64,000 nt of DNA. It comes from Desulfatitalea tepidiphila. GTDB taxonomy: Bacteria; Desulfobacterota; Desulfobacteria; Desulfobacterales; Desulfosarcinaceae. Shown piece by piece: positions 16,997-25,877 of this stretch. The notes under the pieces are model-generated. The model ran no database searches, was not told the origin of the DNA, and worked only from the letters and a program-made list of their open reading frames with translations. The stretch spans positions 1 to 64,000 of the forward strand of contig NZ_BCAG01000005.1 of assembly GCF_001293685.1 (NCBI RefSeq), in the 5' to 3' direction. Within the stretch, counting starts at the first letter, position 1. Each line of letters begins with the position of its first letter. Both the position numbers and the translations under genes were made by a program.

Positions 16997-18505
16997 CTAG
17001 TTGAACTTTTCCCGCAGCAGCCGCTTGAGGATCTTGCCGGTGGGGGTGCGCGGGATCTGATCCGTGAAAACCACCTGCTTGGGCGTCTTGAATCGCGCCA
17101 ATTTGTCCCGGCACCACTCCCTGAGGGCGTCCTGGGTGAGGCTCTCGCCCTTCTTGAGCACCACGATGGCCTTGACGGCTTCACCCCACTGTTCGTCCGT
17201 GACGCCGATCACCCCGACATCGGCAATCGCCGGGTGGGCCAGCAGGCACTCCTCCACCTCGGCCGGATAGATATTCTCTCCGCCGGAGATGATCAGGTCC
17301 TTCTTGCGGTCCAGGATGTACAAAAAGCCGTCGGCATCCATCCGGGCGATGTCGCCGGTATGGAGCCATCCGTCGATGATGGTCTGGGCCGTGGCCTCGG
17401 GGTTGTTGTAATAGCCTTTCATAAGGTGGGTGGTGCGCATAAGCACCTCGCCGGGTTGGTCAGGGGCAACGGGTTTTCCTTCCAGGTCCACCACCCGGAT
17501 ATCGGTGTGGAAGAACGGGGGGCCGCACGATCCGGCTTTCTTGATCGCCCACTCCGCGTCGATGACCGAGGCCGGGCCCGTGCATTCGGTCAAACCGTAG
17601 AGTTGGCGCACCCCCATGCCCTTCTCGGCAAAGGCCTGGATCAGGGGCACGGGCACGGGCGCTGCATAGACCAGGGCCAGCTTGATGGTGGACCAGTCGA
17701 AGGTTTCGAATTGCGGCACCGATCGCAGGAACATCAACACCTGGGGAACGGAGCCGAACCAGGAGATGTTCTCGGTCTGAATCAGCTTGAGAAACTCGGC
17801 CGGCTCGAAGGCGCGCTGGAAGATCATGGCAGAGCCGAAGTGCACGCACATGGGCACCGGCGCCAGGGCGCCGATGTGGAACAGCGGCAGCGGCATCAGC
17901 ATCCGGTTGCCGACCTCACCCAGCGTGGCCTTGAGATTGACCGAGGTGTGGTAGTAGCCCAGGTGGGTCAGCTCGGCCCCTTTGGGCCGGCCGGTGGTGC
18001 CCGAAGTGTAGAGGATGGTCAGGGTGTCGTCATCCCCGCCGACGTGCTCGGGTTCGTCTGCCGGGGCGGTATCGATGACTGACTTGTAGGCGCCGGCCCA
18101 CGCCGGAGGGCTGTCCATGATGCCGATAAGGGTCTTGGCCGGGATCTGGGCGCGGATGGCCTCGGCCACCGGTGCGAATTCCTTGCCGAAGATGAGGGCT
18201 TCCGCGCCGCAATTATTGGCGATGTAGGCCACCTCGGGCGGTGCCAGGCGATGGTTGATCGGCACCATCACCACCCCGATCTTGGCCAGGCCGAAGAAGA
18301 GTTCCAGGTATTCGGGCTCGTTCAAAGCCAGCACCGCCACGCGGTCCCCCGGTTTGATTCCCATCTCGCGCATGGCGTTGGCGACCCGGTTGGCGCCGTC
18401 GTTCAACTCCCGAAAAGAACGCCGCACATCTCCGACCACGAGGGCCTCCAGCTTGGGACTCAGCATGGCCCGCTTGTAGAGCAGATAACCGATGTTGATC
18501 TTCAT
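16997..18505 (-). CDS. AMP-forming acyl-CoA synthetase
   Basis: A 502-residue ANL-superfamily ligase that activates a carboxylic acid as its CoA thioester. The AMP-binding P-loop YTSGTTGRPKG lies at 166-176, YGLTECTGP and the LHTGDIARMD/ GRKKD-type hinge region (LDRKKDLIISGGENI) are present, and the C-terminal catalytic lysine motif is RTPTGKILKRLLR. AGGAG lies seven bases before the ATG. It is the last gene of the operon, 88 bp after the dehydrogenase, and is the likely entry enzyme, analogous to AtuH in the citronellate pathway. The substrate is not readable from sequence. Confidence 0.93.
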   Translation of the reverse strand: MKINIGYLLYKRAMLSPKLEALVVGDVRRSFRELNDGANRVANAMREMGIKPGDRVAVLALNEPEYLELFFGLAKIGVVMVPINHRLAPPEVAYIANNCGAEALIFGKEFAPVAEAIRAQIPAKTLIGIMDSPPAWAGAYKSVIDTAPADEPEHVGGDDDTLTILYTSGTTGRPKGAELTHLGYYHTSVNLKATLGEVGNRMLMPLPLFHIGALAPVPMCVHFGSAMIFQRAFEPAEFLKLIQTENISWFGSVPQVLMFLRSVPQFETFDWSTIKLALVYAAPVPVPLIQAFAEKGMGVRQLYGLTECTGPASVIDAEWAIKKAGSCGPPFFHTDIRVVDLEGKPVAPDQPGEVLMRTTHLMKGYYNNPEATAQTIIDGWLHTGDIARMDADGFLYILDRKKDLIISGGENIYPAEVEECLLAHPAIADVGVIGVTDEQWGEAVKAIVVLKKGESLTQDALREWCRDKLARFKTPKQVVFTDQIPRTPTGKILKRLLREKFN

Positions 18506-18593
18506 GACCCAGCTCCTTTTTTAATGGTTTTTGGTTACACGTCGACCCTCCTGAAGTGGATGGAACTGCCACTGAGTTTAAGACATCAACACC

Positions 18594-19745
18594 CTAAAAC
18601 CCTTCGAGCTTGGCGACGATATCGCTCATCACTTCGCTGGCGCCCGCACCGATGGAGATCAACCGGGCGTCCCGGAAGAACCTGGACACGCGCATCTCGT
18701 TCATGAATCCCATGCCGCCGTGCATCTGCAGGCAGCCGTCGGCGACCTGGTTGAGCAGACGCCCGCCGATCAATTTACCCATGGAGATCTCCCGGGTGGC
18801 GTCCTGGCCGGCCATCTTCATGCGCACGATGTGATAGGTGAGCTGCCGCAGGCACTCGATTTCGCTGAGCCAGTCCACCAGCCGGTGGCGCAGCACCTGC
18901 TTTGTGATCAAAGGCTTGCCGAAGACGACGCGCCCCTTGATGTAGGCCACGGTTTCGCGGATCATCTCTTCCGCGCCGATGTAGCAGATCGGCAGGGCCG
19001 AGAATCGCTCGTGCTGAAACTGCCGCATCTGGTAGATGAAGCCTTCGCCTTCCTGGCCGATGAGGTGATCGGCCGGAATGCGCAGGTCGTCGAAGTAGAG
19101 CTCGGCCGTGTCGCTGCTGCGCATGCCCAGCTTGTCGAGTTTCCGGCTGATCTTGAACCCGGGCAGATCGGTGGGGACCACGAAGAGGCTGAACGAATGA
19201 TATCCCGGCGCCTCGCTGGTGCGGGCCAGGAGGGTCAGAAAATCGGCTTGGGTGCCGTTGGTGATATAGGTCTTGGAGCCGTTGAGCACATAGGTGTCGC
19301 CGTCCCGCCGGGCGAATGTCTTCAGCGCCGCCACGTCCGAACCGGCGTCCGGTTCGGTGACGGCGATGGCGCCCACCATCTCACCGCGGATGGCGGCGGC
19401 CAGGTACTTCTCTTTCAGATAATCGCTGCCGAACTCGGCGATGGCCGGCGTCGCCATGTTGGTCTGCACGGCAATGGCCATGGGCACGCCGCCGCAACGC
19501 GCGCGGGCGATCTCTTCGAGCATCACGGTCTCGTACCAGTAGTCGAGGCCTTCGCCGCCGTACCGCTCGTCGTAGCGAATGCCGAGGAACCCCAGTTCCC
19601 CCATCTCCTTGAACAGATCGTGAAGCGGCGCGGCCCCCTTCTCTTCCCATTCGTCGATGAACGGGTTGATCCGCCGGTTCACGAAATCCCTTATGGCTGC
19701 GCGCACCTGCTCGTGCGCTTTGGTGAAATACAGATTCTGGCTCAT
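18594..19745 (-). CDS. Acyl-CoA dehydrogenase, isovaleryl/citronellyl type
   Basis: A 383-residue FAD-dependent acyl-CoA dehydrogenase (alpha,beta-desaturation of an acyl-CoA, electrons to ETF). Family motifs: AITEPDAGSD-like (AVTEPDAGSD), KTYITNGTQAD, QMHGGMGFMNE. The medium-chain-type catalytic Glu position near the C-terminus reads SIGAGASE and lacks Glu. Glu246 in QHERF instead matches the catalytic Glu position of isovaleryl-CoA dehydrogenase-type enzymes. This points to a branched-chain substrate. The ATG at 19745 has GGGAGA upstream and overlaps the stop of the preceding reductase by four bases. Confidence 0.92.
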   Translation of the reverse strand: MSQNLYFTKAHEQVRAAIRDFVNRRINPFIDEWEEKGAAPLHDLFKEMGELGFLGIRYDERYGGEGLDYWYETVMLEEIARARCGGVPMAIAVQTNMATPAIAEFGSDYLKEKYLAAAIRGEMVGAIAVTEPDAGSDVAALKTFARRDGDTYVLNGSKTYITNGTQADFLTLLARTSEAPGYHSFSLFVVPTDLPGFKISRKLDKLGMRSSDTAELYFDDLRIPADHLIGQEGEGFIYQMRQFQHERFSALPICYIGAEEMIRETVAYIKGRVVFGKPLITKQVLRHRLVDWLSEIECLRQLTYHIVRMKMAGQDATREISMGKLIGGRLLNQVADGCLQMHGGMGFMNEMRVSRFFRDARLISIGAGASEVMSDIVAKLEGF

Positions 19746-21772
19746 GCGGCTTCTCCCTGCTTCTGCTTCCGGTCGAGGTTGAAAGCGGCCAGGAAGCCGC
19801 CGTGAATGGCGTCCTGGATCTTGCGCGGTCCGGTGCAATCGCCCACGGTCGTAAATGGTATTTCCTGGGCCGTCAGACGCTCGGCCAGGGTGTTGACCGG
19901 ACACGAGCCCGAGGCCACGACGACCTGGTCGAACGCCCGATGATGCGCCGTGCCGTCCTGTTCCCAGGCCACCGACAGGGCGGTCAATTCGGTGACCCTC
20001 GCGCCGGTTTCGATGGTCACCCCGTACTGCTTCAGGCGTTCGAACAGCACCCAGCGCGTGGAGCGTCCCACATCGCCGCCGGCCCGGGGCAGCATTTCGA
20101 AAACCGTCACCCTGGAGCTGCCGTTGAAGACCAACTCGCGCAGCCGCTCCTCGGAAGCCGCCCGGTAGGTGAACAGGAAGGCGAGGGTTTCGGCGGAGAT
20201 GGTGCCCTTGGCGGCTACGAAAAGCGCGGTTTCAAGTCCCACGGCGCCGCCGCCGATGATGGCCACCTCGCGGCTCAGGGGCGGGTTGTGGCGTAGCACT
20301 TCCCAGGCGGTCAATATGCCTTCGGCGTCCGCGCCGGGTATGGGCGGCCGCAGCGGTGCGGCCCCGGTGGCGGCGATGACGTGGTCCGGCGCCTGGGCGC
20401 GGATCAGCGCCGCATCCACCGGCGTGTTGAGATGCACCGGGATCTCGAGCCGGTTGAGCATGGCCCGGTAGTAGCGGATATACTCGAGGTACTCCTGCTT
20501 GTGCGGCGGGGCGCCGGCGAGCCAGAGCTGCCCGCCGATGTCCGGTGCCTGTTCGAAAAGCTCCACCCGGTGCCCCATCAGGGCGGCGGTGACGGCCGCC
20601 TCCAGGCCCGCCGGACCAGCGCCGGCCACCAGAATACGTCGCGGCGTGTCGGTCTTCTCGATCACCCGCTCGGCCTCGAATCCGGCCCGGGGATTGCCTG
20701 CGCAAAAGACCGGCTGGCCGGTGAACACCTGGTCGGCGCACCCCTGACCGCAGGCCGTGCAGGGCCGGATTTCGGCGGCGCGCCCTTCGAAGGCTTTCTG
20801 AGGCCAGAAGGGATCGGCGATGAGCACCCGGCCCAGGTTGACCATGTCGGCACACCCGTCGCGCAGCAGTCGATCGGCCCCTTCTGGATCGGAGATACGG
20901 TTGGAGGCCATCACCGGCACGGACACGGCCCGCTTGATGTTCAAGGCCAGGTAGGCGTAAGCGCCGCGCGGCAGCTCCATGGGCAATTGGGGCACCCGGG
21001 TCTCGTGCCAGCCGCCGGTGACGTTGATCACGTCCACGCCCGCCGCTTCATACGCCCTGGCGATGGCCGGCGTTTCCGAATCGGTGTTGCTGCCCGGTAC
21101 GAAGTCGTTGCCGGCCATGCGGACGCCGACGGGAAAGTCGTCCCCCACCGCGGCACGCACCTTTTGGATGGTCTCGCGGGGAAAGCGCGCCCGGTTCTCG
21201 AAACTGCCGCCGTACGGGTCGGTGCGCTGGTTTTTGAGCGGCGACCAGAACTGGGTGAGCAGGTATCCGCCGCTGGCGATGATTTCGACCCCGTCGAAAC
21301 CGGCTTCCCGGGCGCGCCGCGCCGCCGCGGCAAAGGCTTCCTGAACCCCCAGAATGTCTTCGAGGGTCATCTCCCGGGGGGTGGTCCGGGAGTATTTGGA
21401 GAATACGGCCGATGGGGCCATGGGCGTCTGGTTGTCGATCAATATCGGGTGCGAATAGGCGCCGGCATGGAAGAGCTGGATCCATGGGCTGGCCCCTTCG
21501 CGGCGGATCATGTCGGTGAGGCGCTTGAAATCAGGAATGGCGCCGTCGTTGTCCAGGGTCAGCACGATAAAACCGGCGCCGATGACGTCGACCCCCACGG
21601 GTCCCACGGTGACGATTCCGGCACCGCCCCGGGCGATCTCCTGGAAGTAATTGAAATAGCGGTCGTTGAGCCGCTGGTCATGGGAAAAGGCCAGGCCGAG
21701 GGCCGGGTAGGCGATGCGGTTTTTGACCTCCAGCCGGTTGATGCGGATGGGGCGGAACAGATAGGGATACAT
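19742..21772 (-). CDS. FadH-like flavin/Fe-S NADH oxidoreductase (2,4-dienoyl-CoA reductase type)
   Basis: A 676-residue multidomain oxidoreductase: an Old Yellow Enzyme TIM barrel with FMN (about 1-330), a Cys cluster C338-x2-C341-x3-C345-x11-C357 for a 4Fe-4S centre, then an FAD/NAD(P) module with GAGPAG at 384-389 and a second GGGAVG motif. This is the layout of FadH and related enoate reductases. The start at 21772 has a perfect AGGAGG five bases upstream; the frame is open to 21892 but that is read-through. It likely reduces a double bond in an enoyl- or dienoyl-CoA in the same pathway. The exact substrate is unknown. Confidence 0.92.
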   Translation of the reverse strand: MYPYLFRPIRINRLEVKNRIAYPALGLAFSHDQRLNDRYFNYFQEIARGGAGIVTVGPVGVDVIGAGFIVLTLDNDGAIPDFKRLTDMIRREGASPWIQLFHAGAYSHPILIDNQTPMAPSAVFSKYSRTTPREMTLEDILGVQEAFAAAARRAREAGFDGVEIIASGGYLLTQFWSPLKNQRTDPYGGSFENRARFPRETIQKVRAAVGDDFPVGVRMAGNDFVPGSNTDSETPAIARAYEAAGVDVINVTGGWHETRVPQLPMELPRGAYAYLALNIKRAVSVPVMASNRISDPEGADRLLRDGCADMVNLGRVLIADPFWPQKAFEGRAAEIRPCTACGQGCADQVFTGQPVFCAGNPRAGFEAERVIEKTDTPRRILVAGAGPAGLEAAVTAALMGHRVELFEQAPDIGGQLWLAGAPPHKQEYLEYIRYYRAMLNRLEIPVHLNTPVDAALIRAQAPDHVIAATGAAPLRPPIPGADAEGILTAWEVLRHNPPLSREVAIIGGGAVGLETALFVAAKGTISAETLAFLFTYRAASEERLRELVFNGSSRVTVFEMLPRAGGDVGRSTRWVLFERLKQYGVTIETGARVTELTALSVAWEQDGTAHHRAFDQVVVASGSCPVNTLAERLTAQEIPFTTVGDCTGPRKIQDAIHGGFLAAFNLDRKQKQGEAA

Positions 21773-21791
21773 CCAAACCTCCTGGCAATGG

Positions 21792-22601
21792 CTAAGTATG
21801 GTGCTTCTGAATGACCCGGGTCCCGGGTGCCGGCCCCAGGGTGGGCGGCCCGGCGAAGCACTGGGCCACTGCCATCCACTGGCGGGCGACATCGCCGACC
21901 ACCACCAGGGCCGTGTCGTCCACGTGCCGCCGCTGGATCACCACCTGGCAGAAGTCCACGACCGGGCCGCTGATGCACTGCGAGGCGGCCGCATCGCCCC
22001 AGGTCCAGATTTCGCCTGAGGGCGCGGCCAGTTCCACGCGCACGGGCGTTTCCGGCACCGCCATGCCCCGGTTGGCGAAGCTCCATCCGAAAGTCGTGAC
22101 CCCCAGGTGGGCGATATGGCGCAACCCCGGGCTGACGGGCCGCTCGATGGCCAGGGCATCGTAAATGTCCTGGCCGTGGGCCCAGGTTTCCATGAGCCGG
22201 GCGCTGGCGAACGAGCGCGCGCTCATGGGCGGCCCATACCACGGCAGGCGGTCTTTGGGGTCCAGACGAACCAGGGCGTCGACCAGTTGCCGCCGCTCCC
22301 CTCGCCACCAGGCGAGCAGGTCGCCGATGGACATGGCCCGTCCCTTGGCCAGAGTGATTTCCGTGGCTTCATCCATATTCTTGATCCGGCCCAGATCCTC
22401 GATCAGGTGGCGCTGGAACGCCTCGGGATCCGTGGCTGCCAGGCGGGCGGTGTGGTCGAAGTAGGCCAGGTGGCAGATTTCGTCCTTGACCGTCCAGCGG
22501 CCGCACGGTGCCAGGAGTTGCCACTGGTCCGGGGCCAGTCCGCTCACCAGGGCGTCCAGGGTATCCTGCTCCCAGGCCAGGTCGGCGCAGATCGCTTTCA
22601 T
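21792..22601 (-). CDS. TIGR03084-like metal-binding protein (maleylpyruvate isomerase/DinB fold)
   Basis: A 269-residue protein with an N-terminal DinB-like four-helix fold of the mycothiol-dependent maleylpyruvate isomerase superfamily. The metal triad looks like His44 (EICHLAYFDH), Glu138 and His142 (METWAHGQD). The C-terminal part resembles the sterol-carrier-like domain found in TIGR03084-type proteins. AGGAG lies five bases before the ATG. It sits between the AtuA-like gene and the reductase in one operon. TIGR03084 proteins recur in acyl-CoA clusters but lack an established reaction. The upstream gap holds a 20-bp periodic repeat. Confidence 0.8.
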   Translation of the reverse strand: MKAICADLAWEQDTLDALVSGLAPDQWQLLAPCGRWTVKDEICHLAYFDHTARLAATDPEAFQRHLIEDLGRIKNMDEATEITLAKGRAMSIGDLLAWWRGERRQLVDALVRLDPKDRLPWYGPPMSARSFASARLMETWAHGQDIYDALAIERPVSPGLRHIAHLGVTTFGWSFANRGMAVPETPVRVELAAPSGEIWTWGDAAASQCISGPVVDFCQVVIQRRHVDDTALVVVGDVARQWMAVAQCFAGPPTLGPAPGTRVIQKHHT

Positions 22602-22624
22602 CCAATCTCCTTTACTTCAGGCCC

Positions 22625-22691
22625 TATTTGCTTCCGGGCTATTTTGGTTCCGGTCAACCTATTTTGATTCCGACCAGCTCATTTTACTTCC
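22625..22691 (-). repeat. 20-bp-spaced direct repeats upstream of the TIGR03084-like gene
   Basis: Read on the plus strand, the units are TATTTGCTTCC (22625), TATTTTGGTTCC (22640), TATTTTGATTCC (22660) and CATTTTACTTCC (22680). The last three begin exactly 20 bp apart, two helical turns. On the minus (coding) strand they read GGAAnCAAAATA. They fill the only real gap (89 bp) inside this stretch of the operon, and the last unit touches the AtuA-like stop codon. Confidence 0.7.
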
Positions 22692-24460
22692 TAATGGGTC
22701 ACCAGGATCGAAACGGGCATCTCCACTATTTTGGCCCGCAGATATTCCCCTAAAGTCTTGGCCTGGGGGTCGCTGCGCACCGATGCCGCCACGCCGTCCC
22801 CCAGCAGACCGCGGATGTAGAAATTGACCGCCAGCAAATTGGGCAGTTCGTAGCGCTCGATGGGCAAGGACGCGCAATCGGGAAGCAGCCGCTTGAGACG
22901 CTCGATGGTGAGAAAGCGTCGCAAGAACGCATAGGCTTCCGGGGTCTGCGCCCAGATGCCGAGATTGGCGTTGCCGCCCTTGTCGCCCGACCGCGTGGCA
23001 AAGGCCCGCCCCAGAGGCGCCCGGACGGTCGGGCCGCCGGGGACCGCCGGGATGTCCGGGATGGGGGCCGACACCACGAAGGGTTCATCGGCACCGGCGG
23101 CTTCGACCACCACCGCCGGCCGGTCGTCGATGCAAATCGTCTGGTGGATGTGGCGATTGGAGACCAACGCGGGCCAGTGCACCACCGCCGGCGCGCCGTT
23201 GGTGGGCGGCGACGTCAAGGTGAAGCCGGGGATGTTGGCCAGGGCCATCTCCACCACCTTGGCCGAAAACCGTTTACCCACCTTGTCGGCATCCGGATCC
23301 ATGACCGTGATGCGCAGGAAGGCGAAGGCCTCGTCGTTGGTGGCCGGATCGATCTTTTCGGCGTGCACGAGCTGCACGTCCACCGTTCGGAACCGCTCCC
23401 GGCCGCCCAGGCTGTCGAACAGGGTGTCGGCGACGATCTCGGCCTTGCGGTCGATGTCCAGGCCGGTCAGCACCACGGTCATGGTGTTCTTGTAGCCGCC
23501 CAGGGTGTTGATGCACACCTTGGTGGTCTCCGGCGGCGGTTCGCCCCGGGTGCCTGCGCCCCGCACCCGGTCGGGCCCTTCCTGGGTCAGCGACAGGGTG
23601 TCGATCCGCACCGCCACGTCCGGGGTCAGGTAGGTCGGTGCCGCGATTTCATAGAGCAGTTGGGCCGTCACCGTGCCCACCGACACCAGGCCGCCGGTGT
23701 CCGGATGCTTGGTGATGACGAAGCTGCCGTCCGGATGCATCTCGGCGATGGGAAACCCTACGTTGCGGTAGGAGGGCACCTCGTGGACGAACGAATAGTT
23801 GCCGCCCGTGGCCTGGGCGCCGCACTCGATGATGTGACCGGCGGCATAGGCCCCGGCCAACCGGTCCCAGTCGGTGCGTTGCCAGCCGAAGCGCCAGGCG
23901 CAGGGGCCGGCCACCAGGGCGGCATCGGCCACCCGGCCGCAGATCACGATGTCGGCCCCCTGCGCCAGCGCCGCGGCGATGCCCCAGGCGCCCAGGTAGG
24001 CATTGGCTGTGATGGGAACGGCGCCGGCATCGGCCAGGGACACCCCCTTGTCCAGGTGGGTGAAGGGTTCACCGGCCTGTTGGAGCGTTTTCAGACGCGG
24101 CATCAGATCGTCGCCTTCGATGTAGGCGATTCTGGGCGACAACCCCAGCGTTTGAACGGTGGTCTTCAGTGTCCGCGCCAGGCCCGCGGGGTTCAATCCA
24201 CCGGCGTTGGCCACCACGCGGATGCCCTTCTCCAGGCATTGGCCCATGACCGCTTCCATCTGTTTGAGGAAGGTGGGCACGTAGCCGCCCTCAGGCGACT
24301 TGAGCTTCTTCTGGAAGAGAATCGCCATGGTCAGTTCGGCCAGATAATCTCCGGTCAGCACGTCGATGGGGCCGCCCTGGACCATCTCCCGGGCCGCCGA
24401 CAGGCGGTCGCCGAAAAACCCGCTACAGTTGGCGATGATCAGTTTTTCAGGATCGCTCAT
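22691..24460 (-). CDS. AtuA-like protein (DUF1446 family)
   Basis: A 589-residue DUF1446/AtuA protein. AtuA is the marker of the acyclic terpene (citronellol/geraniol) utilisation cluster of Pseudomonas; its reaction is not established. Family traits include the N-terminal NCSGFFGDR, the GGPIDVLTGDYLAELTMAIL stretch and the C-terminal ATRSGDKGGNANLGIW segment. I prefer ATG 24460, with AAAGGAG ten bases upstream; ATG 24469 overlaps the preceding stop as ATGA but sits only one base after that site. Neighbouring carboxylase, hydratase, dehydrogenase and ligase genes match the Atu enzyme set. Confidence 0.88.
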   Translation of the reverse strand: MSDPEKLIIANCSGFFGDRLSAAREMVQGGPIDVLTGDYLAELTMAILFQKKLKSPEGGYVPTFLKQMEAVMGQCLEKGIRVVANAGGLNPAGLARTLKTTVQTLGLSPRIAYIEGDDLMPRLKTLQQAGEPFTHLDKGVSLADAGAVPITANAYLGAWGIAAALAQGADIVICGRVADAALVAGPCAWRFGWQRTDWDRLAGAYAAGHIIECGAQATGGNYSFVHEVPSYRNVGFPIAEMHPDGSFVITKHPDTGGLVSVGTVTAQLLYEIAAPTYLTPDVAVRIDTLSLTQEGPDRVRGAGTRGEPPPETTKVCINTLGGYKNTMTVVLTGLDIDRKAEIVADTLFDSLGGRERFRTVDVQLVHAEKIDPATNDEAFAFLRITVMDPDADKVGKRFSAKVVEMALANIPGFTLTSPPTNGAPAVVHWPALVSNRHIHQTICIDDRPAVVVEAAGADEPFVVSAPIPDIPAVPGGPTVRAPLGRAFATRSGDKGGNANLGIWAQTPEAYAFLRRFLTIERLKRLLPDCASLPIERYELPNLLAVNFYIRGLLGDGVAASVRSDPQAKTLGEYLRAKIVEMPVSILVTH

Positions 24461-24465
24461 GCGGA

Positions 24466-25242
24466 TCATTCTCCTTTGAATCGGGGCGGGCGTTTTTCCA
24501 GAAAGGCGGTGATGCCTTCCCGGGCGTCCCGGGTGCCTGCCACCTCGACCAGTTGGCCGCCGAGGAAGCGCACGGCTTCGGCCAGGGGCATCCGTTCGGC
24601 GGCGGCAAAGGCCGCCTTGCCCAACTTGAGGCCGATGGGGCTCTTGGCCGCCAGGGCGGCAAGCACCATGCCCACCTCGGCGTCGAAATCCTCCTCCGGC
24701 GCCACCCGGGTGACCAACCCCATCTCCAGGGCTTGGGCGGCGGTGAGCCGCTCGCCGAGCAGGATCATCTCCATGGCCTTCTTGCGGGGCACGTTACGGA
24801 AAATCAGGGCGCCGATCATCATGGGAAACAACCCGACGTTGACCTCCGGGGTGCCGAATTGGGCCGACGCCCTGGCGATCACGATGTCGCAGGCCAGCAT
24901 GAAGCCGGTGCCGCCGGCCAGGCAGTGACCGTTGACGCGCGCCACGGTCGGTTTGGGAAATTCCGCCAGTCGGCTGATGAGCCGGGCATAGCTGTCGAAG
25001 TGGCTTCGACGGTCGGCGTCGTCCTGCATGCCGCCGCCCAGGTCGGCGCCAGAACAAAAGGCCTTGTCGCCGGCGCCGGTGATACAGACCACGCGCACAC
25101 CGTCATCCGCCTGGGCCTGGTCCAGGGCCGAGTGGAACAGGACCACCGCTTCGGGCGTGATGGCATTGCGCGCGGCGGCCCGGTTGATGGTCACGGTGGC
25201 CACCTGCCCGTCGACTTGGTAGATCAGATCCTTTTCAGCCAT
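24466..25242 (-). CDS. Enoyl-CoA hydratase/isomerase family protein
   Basis: A 258-residue crotonase-fold enzyme. The oxyanion-hole segments are AFCSGADLGG and HCLAGGTGFMLACD, and the C-terminus ends FLEKRPPRFKGE, typical of enoyl-CoA hydratases. The AAGGAGG site lies seven bases before the ATG. Between the biotin carboxyl carrier and the AtuA-like gene it would hydrate the carboxylated enoyl-CoA, as AtuE (isohexenylglutaconyl-CoA hydratase) or LiuC (methylglutaconyl-CoA hydratase) do. The specific substrate is inferred from context only. Confidence 0.92.
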   Translation of the reverse strand: MAEKDLIYQVDGQVATVTINRAAARNAITPEAVVLFHSALDQAQADDGVRVVCITGAGDKAFCSGADLGGGMQDDADRRSHFDSYARLISRLAEFPKPTVARVNGHCLAGGTGFMLACDIVIARASAQFGTPEVNVGLFPMMIGALIFRNVPRKKAMEMILLGERLTAAQALEMGLVTRVAPEEDFDAEVGMVLAALAAKSPIGLKLGKAAFAAAERMPLAEAVRFLGGQLVEVAGTRDAREGITAFLEKRPPRFKGE

Positions 25243-25285
25243 GAACCGCCCTCCTTGATCGTTTCGACGATCATTACGCCGATTT

Positions 25286-25837
25286 TTACGACGCCCGTGA
25301 CGACGCCCCTCCGGCGGATGGCGCCCCTGGCGAATCGGCCGCCTCGGGTTCGATATCCACCAGCACCTGCTTGGGCGCCACTTTCTCTCCTTCGGCCACG
25401 TTGATCCGCGTGACCACTCCGGAGTAGGGTGCAGTCAGGGTGGTGTCCATCTTCATGGCCGACACCACCACCAGGCCCTGCCCCTGTTCGACCGTCTGGC
25501 CTGCGGCGACCAGGATCTGGGTCACCACCGACGGCATGGGCGGCGTAACCGTCTTGGGCCCCGCTTTGGACCCTGACCGGGTACGCATTTGCGGCGCGCG
25601 GTCGTCCGACAGGAAAAAAGTGCACCCCTCGATCATCACCGCCTTGCCCTCGGCGGTTTCGACAGCGAACGCCGAGGTCTGGCGGCCGTCCACGATCAGG
25701 TGCAACCGGTGCTCGGAAATGCGCTCGAACACCACATGGGCTTCCCGATCGCCGAAGTTCGCGATAAACCCGCTCTCTCCGGACGGTTCCACCGCCAGGG
25801 CGATGGTCTCTTCTTTGTATCTCAGCTTCCAATCCAT
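25286..25837 (-). CDS. Biotin carboxyl carrier protein of an acyl-CoA carboxylase
   Basis: A 183-residue protein whose C-terminal biotinyl domain (about 95-165) carries the biotin lysine Lys129 in SAMKMD. The usual motif is EAMKM; here Ser replaces Glu. The N-terminal 90 residues are a beta-rich domain of the kind found between carboxylase and biotinyl domains in fused MCC/PCC alpha chains, here split off as a separate protein. GGAGG lies nine bases before the ATG. It pairs with the biotin carboxylase (gap 40 bp) and carboxyltransferase upstream in the same operon. Confidence 0.9.
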   Translation of the reverse strand: MDWKLRYKEETIALAVEPSGESGFIANFGDREAHVVFERISEHRLHLIVDGRQTSAFAVETAEGKAVMIEGCTFFLSDDRAPQMRTRSGSKAGPKTVTPPMPSVVTQILVAAGQTVEQGQGLVVVSAMKMDTTLTAPYSGVVTRINVAEGEKVAPKQVLVDIEPEAADSPGAPSAGGASSRAS

Positions 25838-25877
25838 GCAGCCGATCCTCCACTTTCCGGTCCTGGTCGATGGCGGG

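Noticed and set aside
23144..24928. Plus-strand 594-codon frame opposite the AtuA-like and hydratase genes
   Set aside because: It spans two real minus-strand genes and their junction, and the product is compositionally biased (GHGG, HRHG runs).
25224..25853. Alternative minus-strand frame over the biotin carrier gene
   Set aside because: The frame giving SAMKMD and a full biotinyl domain is clearly the coding one; this is an out-of-frame shadow.
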